This document shows, piece by piece, positions 22,180-34,189 of a stretch of 64,000 nucleotides of DNA (position 1 is its first letter; the number at the start of each line of letters is the position of its first letter). The stretch is taken from positions 20,359,541 to 20,423,540 of the forward strand of contig CM047814.1 in assembly GCA_026214975.1 (NCBI GenBank), written 5' to 3'. This stretch comes from Gentiana macrophylla. Lineage: Eukaryota; Streptophyta; Magnoliopsida; Gentianales; Gentianaceae. Under the pieces are notes generated by a model. It saw only the letters and a list, made by a program, of their open reading frames with translations. It ran no database searches and was not told the origin of the DNA. The position numbers and the translations under genes were made by a program.

Positions 22180-25100
22180 ATGATGCGAACCCAAGAGAAT
22201 ACCTTGACAAAAGCTCTTTCTACTAATTCAAATAACCCAAAACTGGCATGGCAACTTTTCCGACGAACCTCCGCCTCCTTTCCCCATGTTTGCCTCCGCT
22301 CAGTCCCTCTTTCAGTTATCTCACGCATTCTTATTGCTTCCAAAATGTTCCAAGAAATTGACTTTCTTCATGATTTTATAATCAACAACAAACATTCTGC
22401 ATCTTATATTCTCGTTAAGGTCCTTGCTCAGTCTGGCTACTTGGAAAAGGCTTTATCTCATTTTCATTCTCTTAGAACCCAGTTCCCTGAGCGTCCTCCC
22501 TCTGTTTCCGTTTATAATCAACTCATTGGCTCCTCTCTTAAACAAAACAATCCGGAAGCAGCTTACTCCTTGTATAAAGATTTGTTTTTTGCTGGGGTTC
22601 CACCTGAAACTTACACCTTTAACCTTTTAATTGGTGGGCTCTGTGATGTGGGTCGGTTGGATGATGCCCGGAAGTTGCTTGACAATATGCGTTATAAGGC
22701 TTGTGACCCCAATGAGTTTACTTTTGGAATCTTAGTCCGTGGATATTGTAGGGTGGGACGTGCTTTTGAGGCGTTGGAACTTTTGGGTTTAATGAAAGAA
22801 GCTGGTGTTATGCCTAATCTGGTTATATATAATACGCTGATCTCATGTTTTTGTCGACAAGGCAAGACTGAGGATGCTGAGAGATTAGTGGAGCAGATGA
22901 GAGACGATGGCCTTGTTCCTAATATTGTCACTTTTAACTCTAGGATTTCAGCTCTTTGTGATGCTGGGAGTGTTCTGGAGGCTTCAAGAATTTTCAGGGA
23001 TATGCAAATGGATGAGGAGTTGGGGTTACCCAAGCCAGATTCAATTTCGTATAATCTGATGTTGAGGGGATTTCTCAAGGAAGGAATGCTGGAGGAAGCC
23101 AATTCCCTAGTAGAGTCCATGAAGAGCAATGGTGTATTCTCTAATGTGGAGAGCTATAATGTATGGCTGTCTGGTTTAGTGAAGAATGGGAAGCTCTTAA
23201 AAGCTCGATCTATCCTTAGTGATATGGAAACTAGTGGGGTGTCCCCAAATACATGCTCTTACAATATTGTGATCAATGGCCTCTGCAGGAGTGGAAACCT
23301 TGGTGATGCACGGGCGGTGTTAGGTATGATGAAAAATACTGGAATCTTGCCAGATGCTATTACGTACAGCACTCTGCTTCACGGGTTTTGCAGTAGAGGG
23401 AAGGTAGCAGGGGCAACTAATGTTTTACATGAGATGACAGCTAGTGGAGTTATCCCAAATATTTACTCGTGCAATATATTGCTTCATAGCCTCTGGAAAG
23501 AAGGGAAAATATCTGAAGCTGAAAACTTACTACAAAAGATGAACGAAAGAGATCATGGTCTAGATACAGTTAGCTGTAATATTGTAATCGATGGTCTATG
23601 CAAAACAGGGAAAGTCGATAAGGCTGCTGAAATTGTTAGTGAGATGTGGAAACATGGAAGTGCAGCTCTTGGTAACTTGGGAAATTCGTTTATAGGCCTA
23701 GTGGAGGATAACGACAATAGGAACAAATGCTTGCCTGATTTGGTCACATACACCACCATTATCAATGGGTTGTGCTGTAATGGGAGACTTGAAGAAGCTA
23801 AGAAAAAATTTGTTGAGATGCTGCACCATAATTTGCATCCGGATACAGTTGTCTATGATATATTTTTGTATTATCTGTGTAAGAAAGGTAAGTTATCTTC
23901 TGCATTTCAGGTTCTCAAGGATCTGGAGAAAAGAGGTTGCAAGAGGAGCTTAAAAACCTACAACTCTCTGATTATTGGTCTGGGGAGAAAAGGTCAAATT
24001 TTCGAAATGCGTGGGCTAATGGATGAAATGAGAGAAAAAGGCTTTTCTCCGAATGTTTTCACTTACAATTGTATATTGAGCTGTTTATGTGAAGGAGGAC
24101 ATACAGAAGAAGCTACTGCTCTTCTGAATGAAATGTTACAGGAAGGTGTATGCCCTAATATCCATTCATTTGCATTTCTGATAAAAGTCTTTTGTAGGAT
24201 TGGTGAATTCAGACCTGCACTAGAGGCGTTTGATATTGCCCTGAGCATATGTGGACATGATAACGAACTGTTTGCTGTAATGTTCAATGAGATGTTAGCT
24301 GGAGGCGATATCCTTGAAGCAAAGCAATTTTTTGAAGTAGCATTGGACAAATGTTTAAGTATACACAACTTCCTTTACAAGGATCTGATTGGCGAATTAT
24401 CCAAAGATGAAATGCTAGAAGAGGCTTGCAATTTACTCAACAAGATGTTAAACAAAGGGTTTGAGTTTGATCCTGCAGCTTTTATGCCAGTGATTGATGC
24501 ACTAACTAGAAACGGAAGCAAACATGAGGCTGATGAGCTAACTCAGAGCATGATGGATATGGCTTCTGGAGCTAAGATGTCAGGCAAGATTCATGCTAAT
24601 AGGCAGTCAGGTCTTAGGAAACCAGATAAAAATGCTGGAAGGGAATGGCAGACAATCTTGCACAGGTATGTTTTCATCCATATGTCGAATGTATGAATTG
24701 GACACCATTATGGCACTACTACTGGCTTTGGTTGTTGTTAATTTGCTAAATCGTGGACTTATTAACTGCTTTATTAGTTGTTATGATCAGTAGACTTGTC
24801 ATGAGTAGTTTAATGATCTGATGAATAGACATCATTTCTTGTTTGCCTATCACTTGATTCTGCTAGATGAAAGTGGAAAGTCTTCAGCAATTTTTGTGTA
24901 GGCTTTTCTATGTCTTCATCTATGCCATTATCATCCAGGGCCAACACATTTTCCCCTCCCAAATTAGGTATCATTGAGGAGTAAAATACTAAGGTCCTTA
25001 TTACTTGTTTCACATGTTCTCCATTGTTAGAGTGACATGTCTGGTTTGACCGTTTGACCGTTTGACACTTGAGTCTAGTAATTGAACAGTGAGCACCATT

Positions 25101-25310
25101 TGGCTGATTGTGTGAGATATTAGATACTTTACTGATTACCATTTTTCCTTGGATGTGAACCTGATGTCTGTACATTGAATGAAACTTGACAGAGATGATG
25201 GAAGTACCGCAGCTTTGAAATCTTTGAAGAGGGTAATTAAAGGATGGGGTCAGGGAAATCTGTCACGCCTAGGCAAGAAAGATGACTTTTTTGATGACTG
25301 GACTGCTTGA
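22180..25310 (+). CDS. P-type PPR protein resembling At2g17140, two exons
   Basis: Exon 1 is 22180-24665 and exon 2 is 25193-25310. They are joined by an intron with GT (24666) and AG (25192) ends, and the product is 867 residues. The joint is in phase: CAC AG|A GAT GAT gives HRDDGST. The protein is a run of roughly twenty 35-residue P-type PPR motifs (for example PDAITYSTLLHGFCSRGKVA, PNEFTFGILVRGYCRVGRAF, PDLVTYTTIINGLCCNGRLE). The C-terminal exon gives SLKRVIKGWGQGNLSRLGKK and ends DDFFDDWTA. If the intron is read through, the frame ends earlier at 24696 (RYVFIHMSNV), so that stop is an artefact. Length and C-terminus fit At2g17140 as I remember it. P-type proteins act in organellar RNA processing or stability; the specific role is unknown. 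Alternative ATG at 22183 differs by one residue. Confidence 0.93.
24666..25192 (+). other. Intron of the P-type PPR gene
   Basis: 527 bp. The donor is CAG|GTATGT and the acceptor follows GAAACTTGACAG. It is AT-rich, with no long frame on either strand that looks real. Confidence 0.85.
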
Positions 25311-27475
25311 ATAGTGCTACTCTTGCTTATATTCAGAATGTTAGGCAACTGAGTGCAGAATTCAGGTTGGAAGTTTATAAGTGATTATGTTGTGTTTATT
25401 CTCTTACATATTTTACTTGTATCTTACCCGCACTTCTAGTTTTCGTGCATTAGTACTACATGATCATGCCCATCAAACAACTCAAGGATATTTACACTCA
25501 CACATAGATAGAGTAAATAGCGCTGCCTGTCTCTTATCTTGTACTATAAGTTATTACATGTCCCTCGACTTAGATTTTGGATTGACTGGTTCCTCACCAT
25601 GTTACTTTTGGGCGCATTTGGTCCGTTCTGTTAACTGCCAACGGATTCTTCTTAAAAAATTGCAAATTTCCCTCTATAGTCAAGAAAAAATTGCTTTTTG
25701 ATCCTCTTAAACCTTCATCCACCATACACTTCATTATGATTGCATTTCTTGAACTTGAAGGCTCTAGCAGAGGACACTAGATGTTCTCAGTCACTGATTT
25801 TTTACACCATGCATATTCCTTATCTCGGTTCAGTTTTGAGGGTATGAATTATATAACAGCTTACCTTAGTAGCCTTCCTAATATTTTTATATATTTATGG
25901 GCTCAACAATAAAAAAAATCCATGACATTAAAAGGTTTCTTGTTAATTCAGGATGAGTTGTGCTAGCAATCTTTGATATGGAGTTAAGTGGAAGTATATG
26001 TTTTGACAATTGCATAGTCATATGCAGTTGAAAATCTCCTTGGTTGAAGACATGTGCCTTTCTGGAAAAGCATTTTTCCGTAATGTGGAACTTCTGGGCA
26101 GGCTCATTGAAGGGGCGCAGTGCAGAAACCAGCAGAGGCTAGAAAGTATGTCGTGGGACGATATGAACTTACGTATGCTGCTGACCTCAGCTTTTCCTTT
26201 TCTTTTTATTTTTAGTTGCATTTTTCAAGGATCTGAGCATCAGTATGCTGCTGAACTCGGCTTTTCCTTCCTGTTTTTTGAGGTGATTTAGAAGAGTTTT
26301 TGGCCAGGTTTATGAAGAAGCATGGTACAGATAGAGTGCTTGACTGTGCTAGTATACCTTTAGCTCCATGAAATGTGCCATTCTATTCAGGAGGTACTAC
26401 TACTCTACATGCTGTGCATACATTTGAGGCTTTATTTTCGTTTCTGTGATCGCGGTCTCCATTAGCAGCTACAGCAGTAAATATTATTCAATCTATGGTA
26501 AATCCATTTGCAACAACAGGAATAGCAAAATGTATAATAAAGCAAATTCGAGAAATTTGGAAGCACAGGGTCTACCTTAATGAGATCTTTCGAAAGAAAT
26601 AGAATACTAGGAGTGCTAATGGAGATATTCTCTACTCTGCCCCCTTCCTAGTTCTAAGTCAACCTTGTGTTGCATCTTCTACTATATAATAGCAAAAGCA
26701 TCATTTGCTTGCATTTCTTTTAGTTTGTAATTCTTTTTTGGTTTTGCAGCATCAGGTTTTGGATCCATTGAGTATATAGCACTTGTTTTCATGGTTTCTT
26801 CAGGTCCTATTCTCTAAAATATTCTGCAGAAGCAAGTCGAGCATATTACAGAAACGTGATAAGAATTTGCTTGCTCGAGGAAGAAGCTGATTTGTGAAGC
26901 TGTAAAAGCCGGGCAGGGACGTGAATACACTAGTTCACACTAGTTCACGTGATAATCGATTTTCTTGACAGTCGAATGTACATATATTTGTATTTATTTA
27001 TTTATTTTGAAAGGAAGTTGTTCATAGCCATAGGTAGGTATTTTTGTGATTCTAAAAGATTAATCAATGTTGGTTGTTATTTTATTTTTTGCCAACGTCG
27101 TCTATTCGTTATTGACTATAGTTCAACGGTGAATACGGTATGAACCGTGAAGAAGTGGCTTCCTAAGAGCAAGTGTTATGCATTGGAAAATTGAAAAACA
27201 GTAACATGTATACACAATTTAAATATATAATTTATAAGGTCTAATGACCTTATTCATTCCCCAGATACATCTCCTTAGGAATCAATACTGTAGGAATTGT
27301 GTTCAAGTTTTCCCAGTCCCTTCTCATCAATTGTTATGTATATATATATACACTTTGTACACATGATAATATTATCTACATAGGGATGGAAAATAGAGAT
27401 ATTTAAAATTAATTCCACTTTCTAAAACAAAGAAAGCAAAATAAAAATAAAAATGCAACACTGTCTGTGGTTCGA
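25311..27475. other. Intergenic between convergent genes
   Basis: 3' flank of the PPR gene and of the minus-strand gene. Near 26173 and 26243 a 27-bp segment (GTATGCTGCTGACCTCAG...) recurs in tandem, 70 bp apart, with few mismatches. 25700-27000 may include untranslated exons, but none can be supported. No protein domain was seen. Confidence 0.5.
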
Positions 27476-29141
27476 TCAAGACTTTAGTCCAGCACCTGGG
27501 GCAGAGGTTATTGTGTCACACATACTCTTTGCTGTATTATTGAGCTTTGAATATTTCTCCAAAACACCCAATGCTTTAACCCGGTTTAGCTCTCTTGCTG
27601 AAAGCACACAGAAAACAATTCATTAAAACACAACTTTGCTATTTTGTGCCAACATACCATTACATAACAAAGTGAAAAGGTGACCAAAAAAAAAAAAAAA
27701 AAAGGGAATCTATAAGGGTATTGTGTCATACTAATTTTTCCTATGCAATTACTCCTCCAACCACTATTTTCCAAGGGTATTTTGTTTCACCCTTGCAACA
27801 GTTATTTTAAACTCCCACAAACTGCTGGGAGCAAACTCTCTGATACAAGAGAATCATCTGGAGAAGAAAAAAAATATTCAGATTAGACTGAAGTGCCGTT
27901 CATTTCACCTCTTCATAATCACATGTCACCTCTTCATAATCACATGCCCCTTGCTCATCATCTAGCTTCAATAGTTTGATCTTGCTTGTATAAATGCTCA
28001 CAGTACACTGGACAATGGAGACACCGGGGGAGGGGGTGACTCTAGCTAATTCTTGACTTTAATAAACTCTCTTTCGATGATAGCCATCTAACAAACTTAT
28101 CATAGTGTGCATTTCCACCCATCCCTACAGTCAAGTAACATCCGGCCTGGTGAAATGTAGGATCATGCAACCAGTGATGCATGAAGGGCTCAGGCCATAC
28201 ATTAACTCCAAATTGATTGTGTACACCCCTGTTAAATGGTCATAGAGTCCAAGAATCAAAACTTCCAGCATACTTCAACGGCAGCTGATCAATGTGAGTG
28301 TAGATTCTTGGCTCACCAACCCTCCTACTGCACCAAGTGAATTCCATCCTCTTGCAGGATGTTCAACCATATCAGTCTCTAGTAGACATTTATAAATTTG
28401 GACTCTTGCTCTTCCGTCTAATCCCCCCCCCTCTCTTTTTCACAGATGCGGAATGTGTTTTTACTCTGTACAACCATATTTAGTGGACGACATCCACATA
28501 ATGTGGAACAATTATTTCTTATTAGAAAAATAAGTCAGGAACACCCCCAAAAGGGAAATGAACCTGGGACCTCTTGCCCCCGGGCCTCAGCTATAACCAG
28601 TTGGGTAAGTCTCATTGGTTCTTCTGTCTACCCACTTCATAGTTGTCAAGGCGCTACGTGAAGCCTAGGTCGCCTAGGTGATTACCCGGCACTCAAGGCG
28701 AGGAATGCTACGAACACTCAAAAATCGTATTATAAAAAAATGAAACAATAATAGACTAGCTCCATGAGTGAATAAATAAACACACTTATCAACCAATAGA
28801 TGAAAGAAACGCGAAAGGGTCAAAATTATCATAATGATTATCAGATAATCACTAACCGCAATTCATATGAAATATCTGAAACAATAGGAAATAATCTTTG
28901 CCTACAGCTTAAGGGGTTTTAGAAGGCAACTTTCTGTGTTTAACAAAAACAATATATAAATAAGGAAAAGAAACTATAAAAAGATAAAAAGAGCTTCATG
29001 TCTTCATCTATGAGACTATATGACACAAAAAAGCACTAGAAAAAAAGAGAAGAAGAGAAGACATCAAGATAAGGTCATACAATCATACACAGAAGGATAC
29101 ATGCCTGTGAGTGTAACAGCTTTTGTAAATAAAAAAAAAAG

Positions 29142-29222
<81 letters not shown>

Positions 29223-31903
29223 CTTTCCTCGCCTAGGCTTCGCCTCAGATTTTGGTTGCCTCGCTCATGTAGTCATGTTCCAGGCGGTTAAGGGTCGCTT
29301 AACAACTATGACCCACTTCACACTTTTCCTGGATAATCTACAATAAAATCGAAGTCACCCATCCCGAGCTATGGAGCTCCATCATCCACTGTTTTCAGAT
29401 ATCTTTCAAGTAAAAGAAGTCCTATCCTACCCTCTCTAGCATTTACACCACGCATAACAGTCAACGAGATCGTATTGGAATCTCAAAAATTAATTTAAGT
29501 TCGCTTGCTCGTGTTCGATCCGTTAGATATAAATGTGTAAATTACATTTCTCTTTAACCTTAACAACATAACCTTTTAGGTGATTTAGTAATAAATCATG
29601 GTATCAACGTACCAAGGTCAGGGGATCACCATCTATTATAGCTTTTGCTATCATTCGCTCTGATCTGACTCCCAGTAGCCATAATTCCGAACTACTAGAT
29701 TCATGCTGCCATTTCAATTTATGATCCAGAATGACAGTACAACCCCCGTATGGTGACTTCTTATGTTACATATATTTCGTCATATATTCTTTATTGGATC
29801 TTGAAGAATGACCAACTCACTCAAAAAGCTTAAGCTATTAGGAGAAGTGAAATTTGTACATTTATATCTAACATGACCCCTCATGTGGGGGTTCGCCAAC
29901 ATGTGGATAAGAGTACACATGTAGCACACTAAACATGCCCAACAGGCAGCAGCAGTTGTTTTTTGTTGTGGCAAAGTCTCAACAATAATAAAATTTATTT
30001 TCATAATAAAGAGGGCATGACTGGGGTTTGGATGGAAACGGCAGGCAGTAAGGACTAGTAGTTTTGAAGCTTAAATTTCATAGTGGAAACTCCTGATGGC
30101 TTTTTGAATAGATTATATACCAAAGATCAAAATATTTTTCACCCTTTTAAATTAACCTAGTTTACTTTGAATGGTGCTGTAGATTCATTACAGCAGAGCA
30201 AAAAAAGAGATGACCTGGACTGGACTAGTTTGATACTATGGTGGAAAAGGAAAGTGCGCAGGTGTGCAGTTATTATATGGTTAGAGTGCTGGCAGAGACT
30301 AGCCACCTAAGACAAGTTACTAAAATGGGTGTGATATCAAAAAAACCTTTTTTTTTTCTTATGTCATGAAGTATTGGAAACTCACAACCATGTTATTTTA
30401 CAAACACCCTTATATGAAACGTATTTGGTTAAGCATATACTTGGAACCTGGTTGGGTAAAGTAGTGCATATCATTGGAAAAGTGGTACTGGAATGGCTAG
30501 CTGGAAACAGATGGAAAAGCAGTTACAAAATGGATTTGGCATATCTGGGGTTCTCAGCTACCATATACATGGTGTGGCAGGAGAAATCAAAGAATCCACG
30601 GTCCTGAGGTAAAATGGCATATGGAAGGGTTTCAGCTAATCCTAAATGATATCTGATTTTATGCAGGGACACAGTGGGGATGATGAAAAAGAGTAGAAAA
30701 AATTCATGTATAGTTGCTTTCTGTTTATTCTATGTTCTGTAAACTGGGATAACAATGCTATTCTGAAGGCTTTTCATGCTATGCTGTGATCCATATTCCA
30801 TATAACTTGAGATTAAAACATGATACTGAACATTTATGGGACAAATCGTACAGCATAGTATGAGTCTAACATTCATGTCAACCCTTAATAACAGGTTCCA
30901 ACGGACATTCTGATTTTTGTAGGTTTTACATTCATCAATTTGTTAATGCAATATATTTGATAGGAAGCGAAAAAGGCAAAAGTAAATTGTCAGTACCTTC
31001 CTCCAAGGAAAGCTGAACGGACCTCTTTTCCAGTTCAGATGCGAGTCTGCTGAGTTCCGCTGAAGGAAGTGTCATAAGCACTGATGAAAAGAGTAAAAAT
31101 GACCAAGTCAGCTGTCAGCTTCATTTCCAGATACATAGCCGACCAATTAGACAACAAAATTTAATAAAATAAACCAATTACTAGTGTTAATCAGCTTAAA
31201 TAGACATACTCTTTGTATTGTCGTGTTGATCTGACTGGTTTAACATCCTGAGCATGGTCTGCAAACTAATATACCTCTCTTGCCAATGCTGATTAAGTTT
31301 AGTGGAACAGCAAACAGGACTTAATTCAGGATGATTTAAGTTAGCTGGTGATAAAATATTATTTGACTTATCAAGGCACTGTGAGACAGAAACTCTTTCA
31401 GATGACAAACATACTGAAGAAGCCTGTGAGATCCGTGGAGCTTCTACAGTGCAAATTCCAGGTTGGTCAGAATAAGCTTTGTCCAAAGCTGCCTTGTCCA
31501 GGTGAGTGATATTCCTCCTCTGAGGACAATTAATATCATCATCACATTGGTTGTTGGAAATGTTGCTCCTAGCAGACACTGCATCAGGCTTTCTTCTAAA
31601 ATATACACGCCATCCATTATTAGTCTTGCTGACTGGAGATTGATCTTCAGAAACATTTACGAGGCGATCATTTGTTACTTTGGCCCCAGCATCTTCAACA
31701 GAACCACCAGCTGATCCGCTCTTGTTTCCTGATTGTTGAGCAGATTGTGATACAACAGCAATCTCAACATCCTGAAATTCTCGTGATACCGTTTTTTTAG
31801 TAGGTGGTGGCAAAAAAAGTGGCTTATCAGGATTGGCGAGCACACTTTCAGGATTAGACAAGCCATATTCACAAAACTTAGAATCCTTTGTTTGCTGACC
31901 CAT
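27476..31903 (-). CDS. Unknown protein, three coding exons
   Basis: Exons on the minus strand: 31903-31210, 31080-30997, 27597-27476, total 900 bases = 299 residues plus stop. All junctions use GT-AG: donor A|GTATGT at 31210 with acceptor TTTTCATCAG at 31081; donor G|GTACTG at 30997 with acceptor GTGCTTTCAG at 27598. Phase is kept across both (AAG A|TG CTT; GAA G|CA AGA). The protein starts MGQQTKDSKFCEYGL and has a serine- and asparagine-rich middle. Its C-terminal helix-rich part is conserved-looking (LPSAELSRLASELEKRSVQL, then EEARELNRVKALGVLEKY), ending SAPGAGLKS. I do not recognise its function. The 31196-32044 frame's other start (MKLDVFWDGDIVLK) reads intron and is rejected: it precedes a likely acceptor at 31932. 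The gene is tail to tail with the PPR gene. Confidence 0.82.
28042..28347 (-). pseudogene. Decayed coding fragment of unknown family inside the intron
   Basis: Reading from ATG at 28347: MEFTWCSRRVGEPRIYTHID and KYAGSFDSWTL, then a stop (28240-28242). The same frame then gives FNRGVHNQFGVNVWPEPFMH, HWLHDPTFHQAGCYLTVGMG and ends WLSSKESLLKSRIS with a stop at 28042. Residue use (many W, H, F, P) is protein-like across the whole 101 codons, broken only by one TGA at codon 36. I do not recognise the family. A possible splice acceptor (TCCTGCAAG) lies just upstream, so it may be the last exon of a captured or dead gene. Confidence 0.55.
28495..28625 (-). repeat. Possible tRNA-derived SINE fragment
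   Basis: On the minus strand the sequence has a stretch like an internal RNA polymerase III promoter: TACCCAACTGGTTATAGC (A-box-like, rough match) and AGGTTCATTTCCC (B-box-like). The arrangement and spacing resemble tRNA-derived plant SINEs, but the boxes are degenerate and no poly-A or target duplication was found. Confidence 0.35.
28638..29310. mobile_element. hAT-type MITE with (AT)n core
   Basis: 673 bp. The ends CATAGTTGTCAAGGCG and (inverted) CATAGTTGTTAAGCGA form terminal inverted repeats. The 8-bp target duplication ACCCACTT flanks it on both sides (28630-28637, 29311-29318). Both fit hAT elements. The arms are full of CGCCTAGG-type words (GCCTAGGTCGCCTAGG, CTCGCCTAGGCTTCGCC). The interior holds a long (AT)n at 29146-29220. 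No transposase is encoded. Confidence 0.8.
29146..29220. repeat. (AT)n microsatellite
   Basis: About 75 bases of uninterrupted AT dinucleotides in the core of the hAT MITE. Such tracts slip easily, so its length is likely variable between individuals. Confidence 0.95.
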
Positions 31904-33115
31904 CTTACAGACAAAGCAGCTGATGCAAATCCTGGGACAAAGAAGGGGGTGAAAATGGATCATCACATGGGAAAAACTAGACAAATAAATAAAAACACTT
32001 GACTTGAGTACAATATCTCCATCCCAAAAAACATCCAGTTTCATCTGTAAGATGCAAGTATAAGTTCAAAGTTATAGGAATTTATGAAATCCAAGACACC
32101 CTAAAACATATATTGGGCAAAGGACTTCGAAAGGTATAACATGCAAGCAAAACTATACACCAAAAGCAGAATGCAGGTGAGTACCATTGATTACAGATTA
32201 TTGATTTGATCTTACCATACATCCTAGGTATACAAATTATCGGTGTTTATGTGCCTTGTACGTGCTTCTCGTGTTAACTTGCCGGTACAATTTTTAGCCC
32301 GAAGAGTCATCTAGACAAATGCAAAATCACTACTACACTAAGAGGATGTATGGATGACCACCCACCCCTCTTCAATGGCTCTAAAGCTATGATTTCATTA
32401 TCTTACAAACATAAAAGTTGAGATACTAAACCACTCAGAAAGTAATCATATAACTGCCCCCAAATTCCCACACAAAAAAATTACCATAATGCATATTGAC
32501 CCCGAAAAAAAAATCTTCTAAAAAATCCAAAAAAAAAATTTAAAAAGAGGGGCGTGTTGTTTGTTTAGACCGAGCCTCAAGTTATTTCCTTAATTGAATT
32601 GGAATCAAGTCATTCATATTACATAATGCATAATAACTTCGACGTCCTCTTTATGAAGAATCCCCCATATTTTAATCATCTCCGGTAATGCATAGACAAA
32701 ATTAGTTCTTGATTGGGTAGCTTATACAGTTAAAACAGCATGTAATTTGCAATATTCATCATGGACAGGACAAGAAGCTAATTCATTAAAAAAAAATTCC
32801 CAAACCATCAAGAATTTATAGTTTTCGAAATGCAGGAACATGACATTACAAGGAAAATTTGTTAATTCAAGCATTAATTAACTATAGCTTAGGGGAAGAA
32901 GAAGGATGAATGAAGGTCGTACCTGGAGAAAAATGCTACAAGAATGAACGGAATGATTTAGCCGATCAACTCAAAGGAGAAAGGTTAATTGCGTTCGCAC
33001 TTCAAAACTGTAAGCTCTGGTCGTGCAATCACAATAATCAAAACAGCTTTATGATTCAGCACAATTATACTTCTTGAAGAGGAGGAAAGGATAGGAGAGG
33101 GGAAGGAGAGAAGAG
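31904..33115 (-). other. 5' UTR and leader intron of the minus-strand gene
   Basis: Proposed leader: exon about 33115-32923, then an intron 32922-31932 (GT at 32922, acceptor TTTGTCCCAG ending 31932), then 28 bases before the ATG. The first exon starts with a CT-rich tract (CTTCTCTCCTTCCCC), typical of plant 5' UTRs. The transcription start is not known. Frames here (31463 on plus etc.) are shadows. Confidence 0.6.
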
Positions 33116-33607
33116 TAGTATAGTAGTTTTTTTTTCTTTTTTCTCGTTTAACAACAGAGAAGTTTTTTTTAAAAAAATAAAAAAAAATTATGATGCAATA
33201 GTATTCCTTGATTTATAAAAACTTATTTTTAGATGTTTTTCATTCTTTTTTATCTTTTCTTTTTCTCTTATAATTAACAGAGAAATAAACACAACCAAGA
33301 AAAAAAAAAAAAAAAAAAAAATGGGTTTGTTTATGGTGTAATAGTGATTCCTTGATTTACATGTACTAAGAGACATTGTATCGAAGAAGATATCGTGATT
33401 TATGTGCCACTTTAGATGTATGTCTGTATGATTAGTAATATTCTCTGTGTTGTAATATGCCATCATTTTAGGTGTTAGCATACGTTGAACTTCTGACTAT
33501 CTGATATTATGTGTTGAAACATGAACATATATAATGGAATGAGAATATAAACATGTTAAGTAGGTAACTAAACAAGCATGTACAAGATGAACTCAAAGTA
33601 TTTAATA
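33116..33607. other. Upstream region of the minus-strand gene
   Basis: AT-rich; poly-A at 33298-33321 and poly-T at 33126-33135. This is the likely promoter area of the minus-strand gene, but no specific element was identified. Confidence 0.4.
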
Positions 33608-33766
33608 CTCCCTCCGTTTTTTATTATATGTCGTATTTGAAGAAAAAATAATTGACCGTGTTCATCCAAAAAATGACTAACCTTAAAACAAAAAATGACC
33701 AGGTTCATCCAAAAAATGACAGTTAACTTTTCTTTAAATGCAACATATAATAAGGAATGGAGGGAG
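33608..33766. mobile_element. Stowaway-like MITE
   Basis: 159 bp, TA on both sides (33606-33607, 33767-33768). Left end CTCCCTCCGTTTTTTATTAT and right end ATAAGGAATGGAGGGAG are inverted repeats of the Stowaway consensus. A 17-bp unit TTCATCCAAAAAATGAC occurs twice inside. Confidence 0.85.
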
Positions 33767-33768
33767 TA

Positions 33769-34189
33769 GGACATATTTTTAAGCATTGTTTAAGTATTGC
33801 TTTTAAAATAGTTTTCCTTATGAATCAAACTTATGTCTTTCAAAATGTTTTGCAAATGATGAAATAGATTCATGTCACGTCTCTTAATAGTTGACAAACA
33901 TGAATCTTTCTTGTTTATATTTTAATCCTTACTAAGCTTAATGCACGAGTTTACTTCTTTCTTTAGAATACGAAAATGTGCATGTTCAGAACAATGGCAA
34001 CGATGAGCTCGGTGAGTAGGCTTCAGATGAAGCATGGAGTTTATTTATGTTTGGCAATTAATCTTAATGTGCTTCTTTGAATAACACATAAATGCAAAAT
34101 ATATGCAGTATTTCCTTTTTTAGTAGTTTCCTTTTTTAAAAGGGTTTTCATTTCCTTTGTCAGAAATGTTGGTTGTTTGTTATTTTAGC
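33769..34189. other. Intergenic
   Basis: No gene or repeat recognised. Confidence 0.4.

Larger units (their letters stand above)
27598..30996 (-). other. Large intron (3.4 kb) of the minus-strand gene
   Basis: Holds a decayed coding fragment (28042-28347), a tRNA-like SINE candidate (28495-28625) and a hAT MITE (28638-29310). The remaining sequence is non-coding; 27680-27700 is poly-A and 30350-30360 poly-T. Confidence 0.75.

Noticed and set aside
24666..24793. PPR frame running to 24696 and the 66-residue frame at 24593
   Set aside because: The first reads through an intron donor; the second overlaps the exon in another frame and is a shadow.
29020..29346. 108-residue frame with IYIYIY core
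   Set aside because: Translation of the (AT)n in the hAT MITE; not coding.
31196..32044. Start at MKLDVFWDGDIVLK for the minus-strand gene
   Set aside because: The upstream part lies in a predicted 5' UTR intron (acceptor TTTGTCCCAG at 31932) and is poorly protein-like; MGQQTKDS at 31903 is preferred.
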